From the NCBI GenBank assembly GCA_910585525.1, contig CAJUFR010000002.1, positions 46,765 to 110,764 of the forward strand: a stretch of DNA of 64,000 nucleotides, read 5' to 3'. This DNA comes from an uncultured Angelakisella sp. GTDB taxonomy: Bacteria; Bacillota; Clostridia; Oscillospirales; Ruminococcaceae. A program made the position numbers and the translations under genes. This document shows, in pieces, positions 7,554 through 16,363 of the stretch; the stretch's first letter is position 1; each line of letters starts with the position of its first letter. The notes under the pieces are model-generated. The model saw nothing but the letters and a program-made list of their open reading frames with translations. It did no database searches and was not told the origin of the DNA.

Positions 7554-8618
7554 ATGTACGACAACTACACCGAGGCCCGTGTCTACCCCGGCGACCGCCG
7601 GCGCCAGAAGGAGCTTTCCGCCCTGCTGGAAAAAGAGGGCATCCGCCAGGACGGCAACCTGGAGTACACCCTGGGTCTCTACGACCAGGAGGACAGACTG
7701 GTGGGCACCGGCTCCTACTACGGCAATACCCTCCGGTGCCTGGCGGTGGATTCGGCGCACCAGGGGGAGGGACTTCTCAACCGCATCGTCTCCCGGCTGG
7801 TGGACCTGCGGGCCCAGGAGGGGGTGTTCCACCTCTTCCTGTACACCAAGTGCGATAAATCCCCCTTCTTCCAGGACCTGGGCTTCGCCGAGATCTGCCG
7901 GGTGGAGGGGATGGTGGCCTTCCTGGAGAACCGCCGGGACGGCTTCACCCGGTACCTGGCCCAGCTGAAAAAGGAGAGCGCCGCCTTTTCCCTGCCGGAG
8001 GGGGGAAAACAGGCCGCCATCGTCATGAACGCCAACCCCTTCACCCTGGGCCACCGGTACCTGGTGGAGCAGGCCGCCGCCCAATGCGACCTTCTCCACC
8101 TCTTTGTGGTCACCGAGGACGCCTCGCTGGTGCCCTTCTCCGCCCGGTACCGGCTGGTGAAGGAGGGGACGGCGGACCTGCCCAATGTGGTCCTCCACCA
8201 GACGGGGAGTTATATGATCTCCTCCTCCACCTTCCCCTCCTACTTCATCAAGGACGCCGGGGACGTCATCCGGGCCCAGGCCCGGCTGGATATCCAGGTC
8301 TTTATGCGCATCGCCGCCGCCCTGGGCGTCTCCGCCCGGTTCGTGGGGGAGGAGCCCTTCTCCCAGGTCACCTCCATCTACAACGGCATCATGGAGGAGG
8401 AACTGGAGAAGGACGGTCTTTGCTGCAACATCATCCCCCGGAAGGAGGAGGACGGCCGGGCCATCAGCGCCTCGGCGGTGCGGCAGCTGATCCACGACGG
8501 AAAGCTGGAGGAGGTCCGTCCCCTGGTGCCGGAGAGCACCTACCGCTTCTTCCTCACCCCCCAGGGGGAGAAGGTGGCCGCCGCCATCCGGGCGGCGGGA
8601 GAGGTCATCCATTATTAA
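7554..8618 (+). CDS. citC: [Citrate (pro-3S)-lyase] ligase
   Basis: 354 residues, the usual CitC length. CitC acetylates the thiol of the prosthetic group on the citrate-lyase acyl carrier protein, activating the enzyme. A GNAT-like N-terminal domain (about residues 1-130) precedes the nucleotidyltransferase domain, which opens AAIVMNANPFTLGHRYLVE with the TLGH form of the (H/T)xGH nucleotide-binding motif. The ISASAVRQLI loop is near the C-terminus. No citD, citE, citF or citX gene lies in the window, so the ligase is separated from its target. An oxaloacetate decarboxylase pump about 23 kb away would be the natural next step of citrate fermentation. Confidence 0.88.
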   Translation: MYDNYTEARVYPGDRRRQKELSALLEKEGIRQDGNLEYTLGLYDQEDRLVGTGSYYGNTLRCLAVDSAHQGEGLLNRIVSRLVDLRAQEGVFHLFLYTKCDKSPFFQDLGFAEICRVEGMVAFLENRRDGFTRYLAQLKKESAAFSLPEGGKQAAIVMNANPFTLGHRYLVEQAAAQCDLLHLFVVTEDASLVPFSARYRLVKEGTADLPNVVLHQTGSYMISSSTFPSYFIKDAGDVIRAQARLDIQVFMRIAAALGVSARFVGEEPFSQVTSIYNGIMEEELEKDGLCCNIIPRKEEDGRAISASAVRQLIHDGKLEEVRPLVPESTYRFFLTPQGEKVAAAIRAAGEVIHY

Positions 8619-8623
8619 AAGAC

Positions 8624-8671
8624 AGAAAAAGGACCCGGCTGGAGAGACATCCTCCGCCGGGTCCTTTTTGT
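8624..8671. terminator. Bidirectional terminator between citC and MATE genes
   Basis: AAAAAGGACCCGGC pairs with GCCGGGTCCTTTTT around a loop of about 20 bases, with A and T tracts on both sides, so it can end transcription of both convergent genes. Confidence 0.8.
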
Positions 8672-10071
8672 CATTCCATTTCCGGGCCTTCCGCCGCCAG
8701 CCTGGCCTGCTCCTCGACGGCGATGCGCCGCCGCAGCCAGCCACCCTGGAGGTAGTAGATGATGAAGCTGATGGAGGTGACGGTCCAGGTGATGGGGTAG
8801 CTGAGGCAGACACAGCGGATATCGGTCCAGCGGGGCACCGCCAGGGCGATCCAGGCCACCCGGAGGACACAGATGCCGATGCAGGTGATGATCATAGGCA
8901 GGATGGAATCCCCCGCCCCCCGCACTGCCCCGGTGATGTTCTCGATGGCGATGTAGGTGATGTAGCAGGGCACCAGCAGCCGCAGGATCACCATCCCCTC
9001 CCGGATGACGGCGTCGTCGTTGGTGAAGAGGTGGTAGACCAACTCCCCGCCGAAGTAGAGGACCACGGTCATCAGGATGGCCGTTCCGGCGGACATGGCC
9101 ATGCAGACCTTGACGCTCTGGTGGATGCGGTCGTACCGCCCCGCCCCGAAGTTCTGGCCGGAGAAGGTGGTGATGGCCACCCCGAAGGCGCTCATGATCA
9201 TCCAGAAAAGGCCGTCTATCTTGCCGTAGGCGCTCCAGGCGGCGGCAACATCGGTGCCGAAGGTATTGACGCTGGTCTGGATGATGATGTTGGAGACCGA
9301 GTACATCACCCCCTGGAGCCCCGCCGGCAGGCCGATGACCACGATGCGCCGGAGCATCGGCCGGTCAAAGGCGATCTTCTTCAGGTTTAAATGGTATATC
9401 TGGGTGGTGCGGGTGAGGGAGAGGAGCACCAGCCCGGCGCTCACCAGCTGGGCCAGGAAGGTGCCCAGGGCCACCCCCAGCACCCCCAGCCGGAAGGTGA
9501 CCACCAGCAGCAGGTCCAGGGCGATGTTCAGCAGGCAGCTGACGATGAGGAAGTAAAGGGGCCGCCGGGAATCCCCCACCGCCCGGAGGATGCCGGAGCC
9601 CATGTTGTAGATGAAGTTAAAAATGATGCCCAAAAAGTAGACCCGGATGTAGGTGACCGAGTGGGGCAGCACGTCCTCCGGGGTGTTCATCAGCCGCAGG
9701 GCGGCGGGGGAGATGAGCCAGCCAAAGATCATCAGGGCGAAGCCCCCTGCCAGGGCGAAGGCCATGGTGGTGTGCACCGCCCGCTGGGTGCCCTCGGTGT
9801 CCCAGGCGCCGAACAGCTGGGAGATGACCACCGCCGCGCCGGAGGAGATGCCCACGAACAGCCCCACCAGTAGGTTGATGAGGGTGCTGGTGGCGCCCCC
9901 CACCGCCGCCAGGGCCTGCTTGCCCACATACTGCCCCACGATGACAGCGTCGGCGGTGTTGTACAGCTGCTGGAAGAAGGTGCCCAGCAGGATGGGGAAG
10001 AAGAAGGAAAGCAGCGTTTTCCAGATCACGCCGCCGGTGATGCTGTTCTGTTGCGGCTGGGAAGCCTCCAT
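8671..10071 (-). CDS. MATE family efflux transporter
   Basis: 466 residues with twelve predicted membrane helices in two similar halves, the MATE architecture. The first half begins FPILLGTFFQQLYNTADAVI and contains GVALGTFLAQLVSAG; the second begins IGLPAGLQGVMYSVSN and contains GQNFGAGRYDR, both family signatures. Members export cations or drugs using Na+ or H+ gradients, and this organism's sodium pump would supply such a gradient. The substrate is unknown. The start MEASQPQQNS has AGGAGGTAGGG upstream. Confidence 0.92.
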   Translation of the reverse strand: MEASQPQQNSITGGVIWKTLLSFFFPILLGTFFQQLYNTADAVIVGQYVGKQALAAVGGATSTLINLLVGLFVGISSGAAVVISQLFGAWDTEGTQRAVHTTMAFALAGGFALMIFGWLISPAALRLMNTPEDVLPHSVTYIRVYFLGIIFNFIYNMGSGILRAVGDSRRPLYFLIVSCLLNIALDLLLVVTFRLGVLGVALGTFLAQLVSAGLVLLSLTRTTQIYHLNLKKIAFDRPMLRRIVVIGLPAGLQGVMYSVSNIIIQTSVNTFGTDVAAAWSAYGKIDGLFWMIMSAFGVAITTFSGQNFGAGRYDRIHQSVKVCMAMSAGTAILMTVVLYFGGELVYHLFTNDDAVIREGMVILRLLVPCYITYIAIENITGAVRGAGDSILPMIITCIGICVLRVAWIALAVPRWTDIRCVCLSYPITWTVTSISFIIYYLQGGWLRRRIAVEEQARLAAEGPEME

Positions 10072-10147
10072 GCCCCTACCTCCTTATGCTGAATGGTCAG
10101 GATTTCGTGATAGGATGATAGCACAGCGGGGGCGGTTTGTCTAGGGG

Positions 10148-10723
10148 TCAATTTGTCTGGTCGTCCAGGGTGTAGCCGTAGGCGGGGAAGAATTCGGCCA
10201 GGAAGGCTTCCGCCTCCGGCAGGGCCATCTGGCGGAGGGAGGCCAGGGTGGTCTCGTAGGCCCGGTCGAATTCGTGGTTGCCGCTGCTCTTCTCCTCCTG
10301 GCACTTGATGAGGGCGGACAGCTTGTCCGCCGCCTTCACCAGGGGGGCGTAGTCCGCCGGGATATCAAAGCAGGGGGCAAAGTCCTGCCGCAGTTCCGGG
10401 GGCAGCTTTTGCAGCAGCCGGCCGGCTGCTTCCGCCTCCACCGCCTTGTAGGCGGTGCGCAGGGCGTCGTTGTGGTACTTCACCGGGGTGGGCAGGTCGC
10501 CGGTGAGGATCTCGCTGCAATCGTGGTAAAGGGCGTAGAGCACCGCCTGACCGGGGTCCAGCTGGCGGCCGAACCGCCGGTTGCCCAGGGAGACCAGGGC
10601 ATGGGTCAGGTAGGCCACCTCCAGGGTGTGCTCGCTGAGGTTTTCCTGCCGGGTGCCCCGCATCAGCCCCCACCGGGCGATGGTCTTCATCCGGCTGAGG
10701 ATGGCGAAAAACGCGTTGTCCAT
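10148..10723 (-). CDS. HD-domain 5'-nucleotidase, YfbR type
   Basis: 191 residues, the length of E. coli YfbR, which dephosphorylates deoxynucleoside monophosphates. The start region R-W-G-L-M-R-G-T-R-Q-E-N-L-S-E-H-T is typical of YfbR. The HD metal ligands are His in LSEHTLEV, the His-Asp pair in LYALYHDCSEI and Asp in KAADKLSALIKC. GDLPTPVKY after the HD pair is a further family mark. It is probably transcribed alone, with its promoter in the 143-base gap shared with yfhO. A second, more distant HD hydrolase lies at 15779. Confidence 0.85.
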   Translation of the reverse strand: MDNAFFAILSRMKTIARWGLMRGTRQENLSEHTLEVAYLTHALVSLGNRRFGRQLDPGQAVLYALYHDCSEILTGDLPTPVKYHNDALRTAYKAVEAEAAGRLLQKLPPELRQDFAPCFDIPADYAPLVKAADKLSALIKCQEEKSSGNHEFDRAYETTLASLRQMALPEAEAFLAEFFPAYGYTLDDQTN

Positions 10724-10846
10724 CTTGTTTCTCCTTGTCTTTCCAGGGATGTTCTTACCATTATACTATAAAACAGGCCAGGACGCCAATATTGGCAGGA
10801 TAGCGAATGTTTACATCTTGGGTACTTTTTTCCAGAGGTTTTATGG

Positions 10847-10852
10847 TATAAT
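10847..10852 (+). promoter_or_regulatory. Minus-10 box upstream of the YfhO gene
   Basis: TATAAT in an AT-rich gap, 41 bases before the start codon. The minus-35 region is weak (TACTTT at the expected distance). Confidence 0.45.
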
Positions 10853-10893
10853 ATCCTTGTTATCCTATGAAATTTTCTGCGAGGTGTAATGGT

Positions 10894-13422
10894 ATGGAAC
10901 ATACCTTGGGTCCCCAACGGGGCCGGACCGGCCAGGTCTTTTTGCTGGGGCTGTTCGTGGCGGCTGCCGCTTTCCTCCCCTATGTCATCGTGGACAAGGG
11001 CCATTTCTTCTTCTACGGGGACTTTAACGTCCAGCAGATCCCCTTCTACCAGCTGGCCCACCAGGCGGTGCGGGAGGGGAACCTCTGGTGGAGCTGGAAG
11101 ACCGACCTGGGGGCCAACTTCATCGGCTCCTACAGCTTTTACCTGCTGTTCTCCCCCTTCTTCTGGCTCACCATCCCTTTCCCCACCGGCTTCGTCCCCT
11201 ACCTGATGGCACCGCTGCTGGTGCTCAAGTCCGGCTGCGCCGCCGTTACCGCCTACTGGTTTTTGCGGCGGTTCGTCCGGGACCAGGACTGGGCGGTGTT
11301 CTGCTCCCTCCTCTACGCCTTTTCCGGCTATTCTGTCTACAACATCTTCTTTAACCACTTCCACGAGGCCATCGTTTTCTTCCCCCTCCTCCTTGTCGGC
11401 CTGGAAAAGGCGATGACCGAGAACAAGCACGGGTACTTTGCCGCCGCCATCGCCGTCAACGCCGTGGTGAATTACTGGTTCTTCATCGGCGAGGTGTTCT
11501 TTGTGGCCTTCTACTTCCTCTGCCGCCTCACCTCCCCCCAGTGGCGGCTGACGGTGAAGCGGTTCCTGGGCCTGGCGGTGGAGGCGGTGCTGGGGATGGG
11601 GCTGGCCATGTTCGCCTTCCTCCCCTCGGTGCTGGCCATCATGGGCAACCCCCGCACCGGCAGCGATTCGCTGCTGCTGGGGGGGAACCTGTGGTACTAC
11701 TCCAACCCCCAGCGGTACCTGGGCATCCTCCACAGCTTCTTCTTCGCCCCGGATATGCCCGCCCTCAACAACTTCTTCCCCGACCACGGGGCCCAGTGGG
11801 CCTCCCTTTCCGCCTACCTGCCCTTCCTGGGGGCCATCGGGGTGCTGGCCTACTGGTTCGCCGCCCGGGGCGGCTGGCTCAAACGGCTGCTGGCCGTCTC
11901 CGCCATCCTGGCCCTGGTGCCCATGGGCAACCACCTTTTTGTGCTGGAGAACTGGTCCTACTACGCCCGGTGGTTCTATATGCCCACCCTGATGATGGTC
12001 CTCGCCACCGCCATCGCCCTGGAGCGGATGGACCGGGCCTGCTTCGGCAAGGCCATCCGGGTCACCGGGGGGGCCATCGTCCTCATCCTCGTCATCTCCG
12101 GCCTCACCCCATCCCGCAGCGACGGCGGCTGGAAGGTGGGGATGTTCAAGTACCTGGACAAATTCCTGGCCACCGGGGCCATCACCCTGGTCTCCTTCCT
12201 GGTGTGCGCCTGGCTGCTCCGCCGCTGGCGCCACGGCCCCCGGTTCAAGGAGCGGTTCGGCTCCGCCATGCTGGTGGGCTGCTTTGCCTTTACCTTCGGG
12301 ATGATGATGGTGGGCAAGGCTACCTACTCCGACAACCGCTGGATCACCCAGGCGGCCCTTCCCGGCCGGGGGGTGATGGAGATGGCCCAGCCCGGGGAAT
12401 TCGCCCGCAGCGATGTTTACAAGGGCAACGACAACCTGGCCATGTACTGGGACCTGCCCAACATCCAGTGCTTCCACAGCATCGTCCCGGTGTCGCTGAT
12501 GGAGTTCTACCCGGAGGTGGGGGTAAAGCGGGACGTCTCCTCCAAGCCGGATAAGAAATACCTCCACCTGCGCAGCCTGCTGTCGGTGAAATGGCTCTAC
12601 ATCGCGGAAGGCGAGGAGGAACAGTCCCCCATGCGGGGCTTTGACCTGGTGGATACCCGGCTGGGGTACAACATCTACCAGAACCAGAACTATCTGCCTA
12701 TGGGCTTCAGCTATGACAAATACATCACCCAAAAGGACTGGGACGGCCTGCCCACCGATTACAAGTCCCGTGCCCTCCTCCACGGCATCTACCTGGAGGA
12801 CGAGGTGCTGGCCCGGCACCGGGATATCCTGAAGCCGGTGGAGGAAGGCTGGATGGGCAGCCTTGCGGTGGATGAACTGGAGTTGGACGTTGCCGACCGT
12901 CGGGCCATGACCTGCGACACCTTCACGGTGGACACCCGGGGCTTTACCGCCACCTCCTACTTCGACCGGGAGCGGCTGGTGTTCTTCTCGGTGCCCTACG
13001 ACAAGGGCTGGAGCGCCACCGTCAACGGCCAGCCTGCCCGGATCGAGAAGGTGAACATCGGCTTCATGGCGGTGCGGGTCCCCGCCGGGCCGGTGACCAT
13101 CCGGTTCGGGTACACCACCCCCGGCCTCATCCCCGGGGCGGTCTGCTCCGTCGCTTCGCTGGCGCTGCTGGGGCTTTACCTTCTCATCGCCGCCCGGGTA
13201 AAGCCCTACCCCGTCCCGCCCCAGGACTACGACCCCGCCTTCTACCTGGAGCGCCCCCGGGCCCCCCGCTTCGTTCCGGGGGAATTCGACCAGCGCCTTG
13301 GGGAGGACGAGCCTTCCCCGCCCCCACAGCCGGATGACCCCCCGCAAGGTACCGACCTCCCTTTGCCGGAGGCTCAGGAAATAAAAGATACTGACGAGAC
13401 TGAAAGGAGCGACACCCCATGA
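10894..13422 (+). CDS. YfhO family multi-pass membrane protein
   Basis: 842 residues with roughly a dozen membrane helices in the first 440 residues, a large extracytoplasmic region and a last helix near residue 750, the YfhO architecture. Members resemble GT-C glycosyltransferases and modify cell-wall polymers such as lipoteichoic acid in some species. After the first helix comes the acidic loop FYGDFNVQQIPFY, typical of YfhO and GT-C proteins. The C-terminal tail is rich in Pro, Glu and Asp. The start at MEHTLGPQ is preferred over an ATG 27 bases earlier because GAGGTG lies 7 bases before it. The stop overlaps the next gene (ATGA). Confidence 0.85.
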   Translation: MEHTLGPQRGRTGQVFLLGLFVAAAAFLPYVIVDKGHFFFYGDFNVQQIPFYQLAHQAVREGNLWWSWKTDLGANFIGSYSFYLLFSPFFWLTIPFPTGFVPYLMAPLLVLKSGCAAVTAYWFLRRFVRDQDWAVFCSLLYAFSGYSVYNIFFNHFHEAIVFFPLLLVGLEKAMTENKHGYFAAAIAVNAVVNYWFFIGEVFFVAFYFLCRLTSPQWRLTVKRFLGLAVEAVLGMGLAMFAFLPSVLAIMGNPRTGSDSLLLGGNLWYYSNPQRYLGILHSFFFAPDMPALNNFFPDHGAQWASLSAYLPFLGAIGVLAYWFAARGGWLKRLLAVSAILALVPMGNHLFVLENWSYYARWFYMPTLMMVLATAIALERMDRACFGKAIRVTGGAIVLILVISGLTPSRSDGGWKVGMFKYLDKFLATGAITLVSFLVCAWLLRRWRHGPRFKERFGSAMLVGCFAFTFGMMMVGKATYSDNRWITQAALPGRGVMEMAQPGEFARSDVYKGNDNLAMYWDLPNIQCFHSIVPVSLMEFYPEVGVKRDVSSKPDKKYLHLRSLLSVKWLYIAEGEEEQSPMRGFDLVDTRLGYNIYQNQNYLPMGFSYDKYITQKDWDGLPTDYKSRALLHGIYLEDEVLARHRDILKPVEEGWMGSLAVDELELDVADRRAMTCDTFTVDTRGFTATSYFDRERLVFFSVPYDKGWSATVNGQPARIEKVNIGFMAVRVPAGPVTIRFGYTTPGLIPGAVCSVASLALLGLYLLIAARVKPYPVPPQDYDPAFYLERPRAPRFVPGEFDQRLGEDEPSPPPQPDDPPQGTDLPLPEAQEIKDTDETERSDTP

Positions 13423-13868
13423 CACACTTCCGCAACTACACCCCCGAAAAGTACAACGGCCCCGATTACGAGAAGATCGAGGAAGGCATCTACCGCACCA
13501 AGGACCCCTACAACGTCGTGAAAAGCGGGATGGTCTATGTCACCTCCCTTTCCTTCCAGATGGAGCCGGAGCGGTACGGGGAGGAGGAGGCCACCCCCTG
13601 GGATATCCCCCAGCTTCCCTTTGAGGACCTGCTGGATGAGTACATGGTGTTCGTCACCGACTTCTACGAGGACCTGAACAAGACCAGCCAGGTCACCTGC
13701 TACCAGGAGTTCGGCTCCAGCAGCATCGAGGAGATCCGGGAACTGCGCACCATCATCGGCAAGCGATTCTACGCCGTCCCCTGCGGGGAGGACAATGAGG
13801 ATTTCGATGCGGACTGCGAGGAGGACCTGGAGGGCGACCACAGGATCGTCATCGAGGATGAGGAGTAA
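13419..13868 (+). CDS. Conserved acidic hypothetical protein
   Basis: 149 residues, strongly acidic, with no signal peptide or membrane segment. Not recognised. It begins MTHFRNYTPEKYNGPDYEKI and ends in a run dominated by Asp and Glu. Its start overlaps the yfhO stop by 4 bases, and GAAAGGAGCGAC inside the yfhO 3' end supplies the ribosome binding site, so it is co-translated with YfhO. Position suggests a cytoplasmic partner of that membrane protein, but nothing in the sequence tests this. Confidence 0.7.
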   Translation: MTHFRNYTPEKYNGPDYEKIEEGIYRTKDPYNVVKSGMVYVTSLSFQMEPERYGEEEATPWDIPQLPFEDLLDEYMVFVTDFYEDLNKTSQVTCYQEFGSSSIEEIRELRTIIGKRFYAVPCGEDNEDFDADCEEDLEGDHRIVIEDEE

Positions 13869-13871
13869 GGG

Positions 13872-14753
13872 ATGAAACAGAACGTTCTCTGCGCGGCCCT
13901 GGCCCTCTGCCTCTGCCTCTGCCTTGCCGGGTGCGGCGCCCCGGAACCTCCCGCCAATTCCAAGCCGGAGCACTCCCAAAGCAGCGCCCCGGCGCCGGAG
14001 GAGCCGTCCCGGCCGGAGAGCGATCCCCCGGCGGAGCCCATCACCTTCACCCTCCGGGCGATGCCATCCCCGTCGCTGGAGGCCGCCCTCACCGAGGACG
14101 GCTTTAGCTGGTACGCCATGGGCGGCCCCGACCAGTGTATCGCCTGGGGGGACCCGGGCTATCTGCTCCTTTGCGTCTGCCGCAACACCATCGATCTGCT
14201 GGGTCCCAGCCACCTGCGGGTCTACGGCTGTGACACCGCCACCGGGGAGACCACCCTGTTGGCGGAGCACCACGACCCTAACTGCGAGTTGAATGTCCGG
14301 GGATTTTTCCGCCAGGACGGGGTGTCGTACCTTGCCTTTAATCAGCGGTACACCCAGATGGCCTTCCGGCTGGACCCGGCGGCGGGGACCGGGGAACTGC
14401 TTACCGGGGAGGCCGCGCCGGACTGGCCCGGCCAGGAAGAGACCGGCGAAGAACCGCCGGTCCCCCCCTCCTTGGACTGTAACGTCATGCTGACCCAGCC
14501 GGAGTTTTCCATCCTCCGGTTGGATGAACTGGACGAGGAAGCCCAGATGTACCGGCACTCCTACCACCTGTTCGACCATGGCACTCTCCAGCTTTCCCCC
14601 CTGGCGATCGACCCCCGGGAGGGGGCAAAGAACGAGTCTTACCAGCTGGCCTACGACCCGGATACCGCCACGGTGGCTATCATCTGCTACATGGACCACG
14701 GCGAATGGGGCAGCTACTGGACCGACGCCTATCTGTTGGAATTGGAGCTTTGA
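13872..14753 (+). CDS. Putative lipoprotein of unknown function
   Basis: 293 residues. MKQNVLCAALALCLCLCLAGC is a type II signal peptide with lipobox LAGC, so the mature protein should be lipid-anchored outside the membrane. A Pro/Ser/Glu-rich linker (about residues 22-55) follows and then a globular domain I do not recognise. It starts 3 bases after the preceding gene and is followed closely by another unknown gene. The order membrane enzyme, acidic protein, lipoprotein, acidic protein suggests one envelope-related operon. Confidence 0.75.
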   Translation: MKQNVLCAALALCLCLCLAGCGAPEPPANSKPEHSQSSAPAPEEPSRPESDPPAEPITFTLRAMPSPSLEAALTEDGFSWYAMGGPDQCIAWGDPGYLLLCVCRNTIDLLGPSHLRVYGCDTATGETTLLAEHHDPNCELNVRGFFRQDGVSYLAFNQRYTQMAFRLDPAAGTGELLTGEAAPDWPGQEETGEEPPVPPSLDCNVMLTQPEFSILRLDELDEEAQMYRHSYHLFDHGTLQLSPLAIDPREGAKNESYQLAYDPDTATVAIICYMDHGEWGSYWTDAYLLELEL

Positions 14754-14766
14754 AAGGAGACCTGCT

Positions 14767-15249
14767 ATGTACATTACCGAACGATACTGGGGCGAATATA
14801 TCGGCGGCAGCGACGACAGCCTGACCTTGCTGGACCACCTGGCGGCCAAGGGCCGGGAGGAGATAACCGTCGGGGAGGTGCTGGCCGCTTTCGGCCTGGA
14901 CCGGCTGGAGGGGAACTTCCGCCAGCCGGAGGAACCGCTCTTTTGCACCGATGAGGAGGGGAACGAGGCCGCCATCTGCTGCGCCATCGACCTCATCACC
15001 GGCCTGGCCGCCCTGCTGCTGGAATGCGACAAAAGCGGCAGCCTGGACACCGGGGAACTGGAGATGGATACCCCCCTTCCCGCCATCCGCCTTACCGCCT
15101 CCCCGGCGGACCGGGGGCTTCTGGTGGCGGCCCTTCGGGACTTCGCCGCCTGCCCGATGGACTACGACCTCAGCGAGATGGTGCCGGAGGAGGATATGAA
15201 GGCGATGGCCGCCCAGTGCGGGGCGCTGGCGGAGGAGTTGGCAGAATAA
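14767..15249 (+). CDS. Hypothetical protein
   Basis: 160 residues, acidic and apparently cytoplasmic; no known family recognised. It begins MYITERYWGEYIGGSDDSL and contains the motif-like segment CAIDLITGLAALLLECD. The start is set by AAAGGAGA ending 6 bases upstream; the reading frame is open further 5' but overlaps the lipoprotein gene. It is the last member of the yfhO-led gene string before the Fur-type regulator, 30 bases downstream. Confidence 0.65.
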   Translation: MYITERYWGEYIGGSDDSLTLLDHLAAKGREEITVGEVLAAFGLDRLEGNFRQPEEPLFCTDEEGNEAAICCAIDLITGLAALLLECDKSGSLDTGELEMDTPLPAIRLTASPADRGLLVAALRDFAACPMDYDLSEMVPEEDMKAMAAQCGALAEELAE

Positions 15250-15279
15250 CAACACACAAGAGCAAGGAGGGGACCGGCG

Positions 15280-15714
15280 ATGGACAGCTTTTTGAAGGAA
15301 TACGGCCTTAAAAACACCCCGGGCCGCCAGGCGGTGCTGGAACTGCTGGCCGCCACCGAGGAGCCGGTCACCGCCGAGGAGGTGTACCGGCGGCTGCTGG
15401 CGGCGGACAAGGGCAAAAAGCCCCGGTGCGCCTGCCTTTCCACCGTCTACCGCACCCTTTCCACCCTGGCGGAAAAGGGGCTGCTGCTCCGGGGCTCCGG
15501 GCCGGAGGGAGCGATGACCTACCAGCTGCGGGACAGCCGCCACCGGCATTACCTTGTCTGCACCGGCTGCGGCAGCGCGGTGCCCATCCCCGGCTGCCCC
15601 CTGGAACAGCTGGAGCGGAGCCTGGGGGACCAGACCGGCTTTGCCATCACCGGCCACAGCTTAGAATTGTACGGCCTTTGCCCCCGGTGCGCCGGGAACG
15701 AGAAGGAGAAATAG
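15280..15714 (+). CDS. Fur family metal-responsive repressor
   Basis: 144 residues, the normal Fur length. The winged helix carries TPGRQAVLELL, VTAEEVYRRLL and the recognition helix ending STVYRTLSTLAEKGLL. The dimerisation domain has HRHYLVCTGCGSAVPI and GHSLELYGLCPRC, giving two Cys-x-x-Cys zinc sites. These features fit Fur, Zur and PerR alike; conserved HRHY and the CxxC pairs lean towards Fur or Zur, but the sensed metal cannot be settled here. The last codons are duplicated, imperfectly, in the gap after the gene. Confidence 0.88.
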   Translation: MDSFLKEYGLKNTPGRQAVLELLAATEEPVTAEEVYRRLLAADKGKKPRCACLSTVYRTLSTLAEKGLLLRGSGPEGAMTYQLRDSRHRHYLVCTGCGSAVPIPGCPLEQLERSLGDQTGFAITGHSLELYGLCPRCAGNEKEK

Positions 15715-15774
15715 GAGGATCTCCACGGCTTTTGCCCCGGCGCGCCCGGGGAAAGAACGACAGGTAGGAGGAAA
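15671..15774 (+). repeat. Degenerate tandem duplication of the fur 3' end and following RBS
   Basis: 15671-15720 and 15725-15774 align over about 48 bases (ACGGC-Y-TTTGCCCC..GCGCC..GGG..TAGGAGGA) with a few mismatches and single-base gaps. The second copy supplies the TAGGAGG ribosome binding site of the HD-domain gene. Confidence 0.5.
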
Positions 15775-15778
15775 TACC

Positions 15779-16357
15779 ATGAACTGGAGCGGTTTTTTGG
15801 ACTTTTTGGCCCTGGCGGAGCGGCTCAAGTGCGCCACCCGCCACTGCACCAACTCTCAGGGGGACCCGGAGAGCGTGGCGGAGCACAGCTGGCGGGCCGC
15901 CCTGATGGCCCTCTGCCTGGAGCAGGAACTGCCGGGGGTGGAGATGGACCGGGTGATACGGATGCTGCTCATCCACGACTTGGGGGAAGCTGTTACCGGG
16001 GACATCCCCACTTTCCGCAAAAGCAAACAGGACGAGGCGGTGGAGGACCAGGCGGTGGAGAACATTCTCTCCACCCTGCCGGTGGCCACCCGCCAGGAGT
16101 TTGCCGGCCTGTTTGCCGAGATGAACGCCCTGGAGACGCCGGAGGCCCGGCTCTACAAGGTCATCGACAAGCTGGAGGCGGTGATCCAGCACAACGAATC
16201 CCCCATCTCCACCTGGGAGCCGCTGGAGTACGACCTTCAGCGGACCTACGGCCAGCGGGAGGCCCAATGGTTCCCCCAGACCGCCGCCCTCCGGCAGGAG
16301 ATCCTGCGCCGCACCGAGGAGAAGATCGCGGCCGAAAAGACCGCTTTGGGAGTGTGA
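15779..16357 (+). CDS. HD-domain hydrolase (HDDC2/YfbR-like)
   Basis: 192 residues. The HD signature is complete: His in ESVAEHSWRAALMA, the His-Asp pair in MLLIHDLGEAVTGDIPTF, and Asp in KVIDKLEAVIQHNE. The order and the GDIPTF motif match HD_3/HDDC2-type 5'-deoxynucleotidases, which are related to but distinct from the YfbR-type gene at 10148. Substrate is likely a nucleoside monophosphate, by family. TAGGAGG lies 7 bases before the start. The following tRNA-editing gene begins 6 bases after the stop, suggesting one operon with the tRNA-processing genes. Confidence 0.83.
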   Translation: MNWSGFLDFLALAERLKCATRHCTNSQGDPESVAEHSWRAALMALCLEQELPGVEMDRVIRMLLIHDLGEAVTGDIPTFRKSKQDEAVEDQAVENILSTLPVATRQEFAGLFAEMNALETPEARLYKVIDKLEAVIQHNESPISTWEPLEYDLQRTYGQREAQWFPQTAALRQEILRRTEEKIAAEKTALGV

Positions 16358-16363
16358 ACAGCC

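Noticed and set aside
10687..13425. 912-residue open frame on the minus strand
   Set aside because: It is antisense to the YfhO gene, its composition is Gly/Val/His/Gln-rich shadow sequence, and it has no binding site. The same applies to the 1026-residue frame antisense to sbcC at 42821-45901 and similar long frames.
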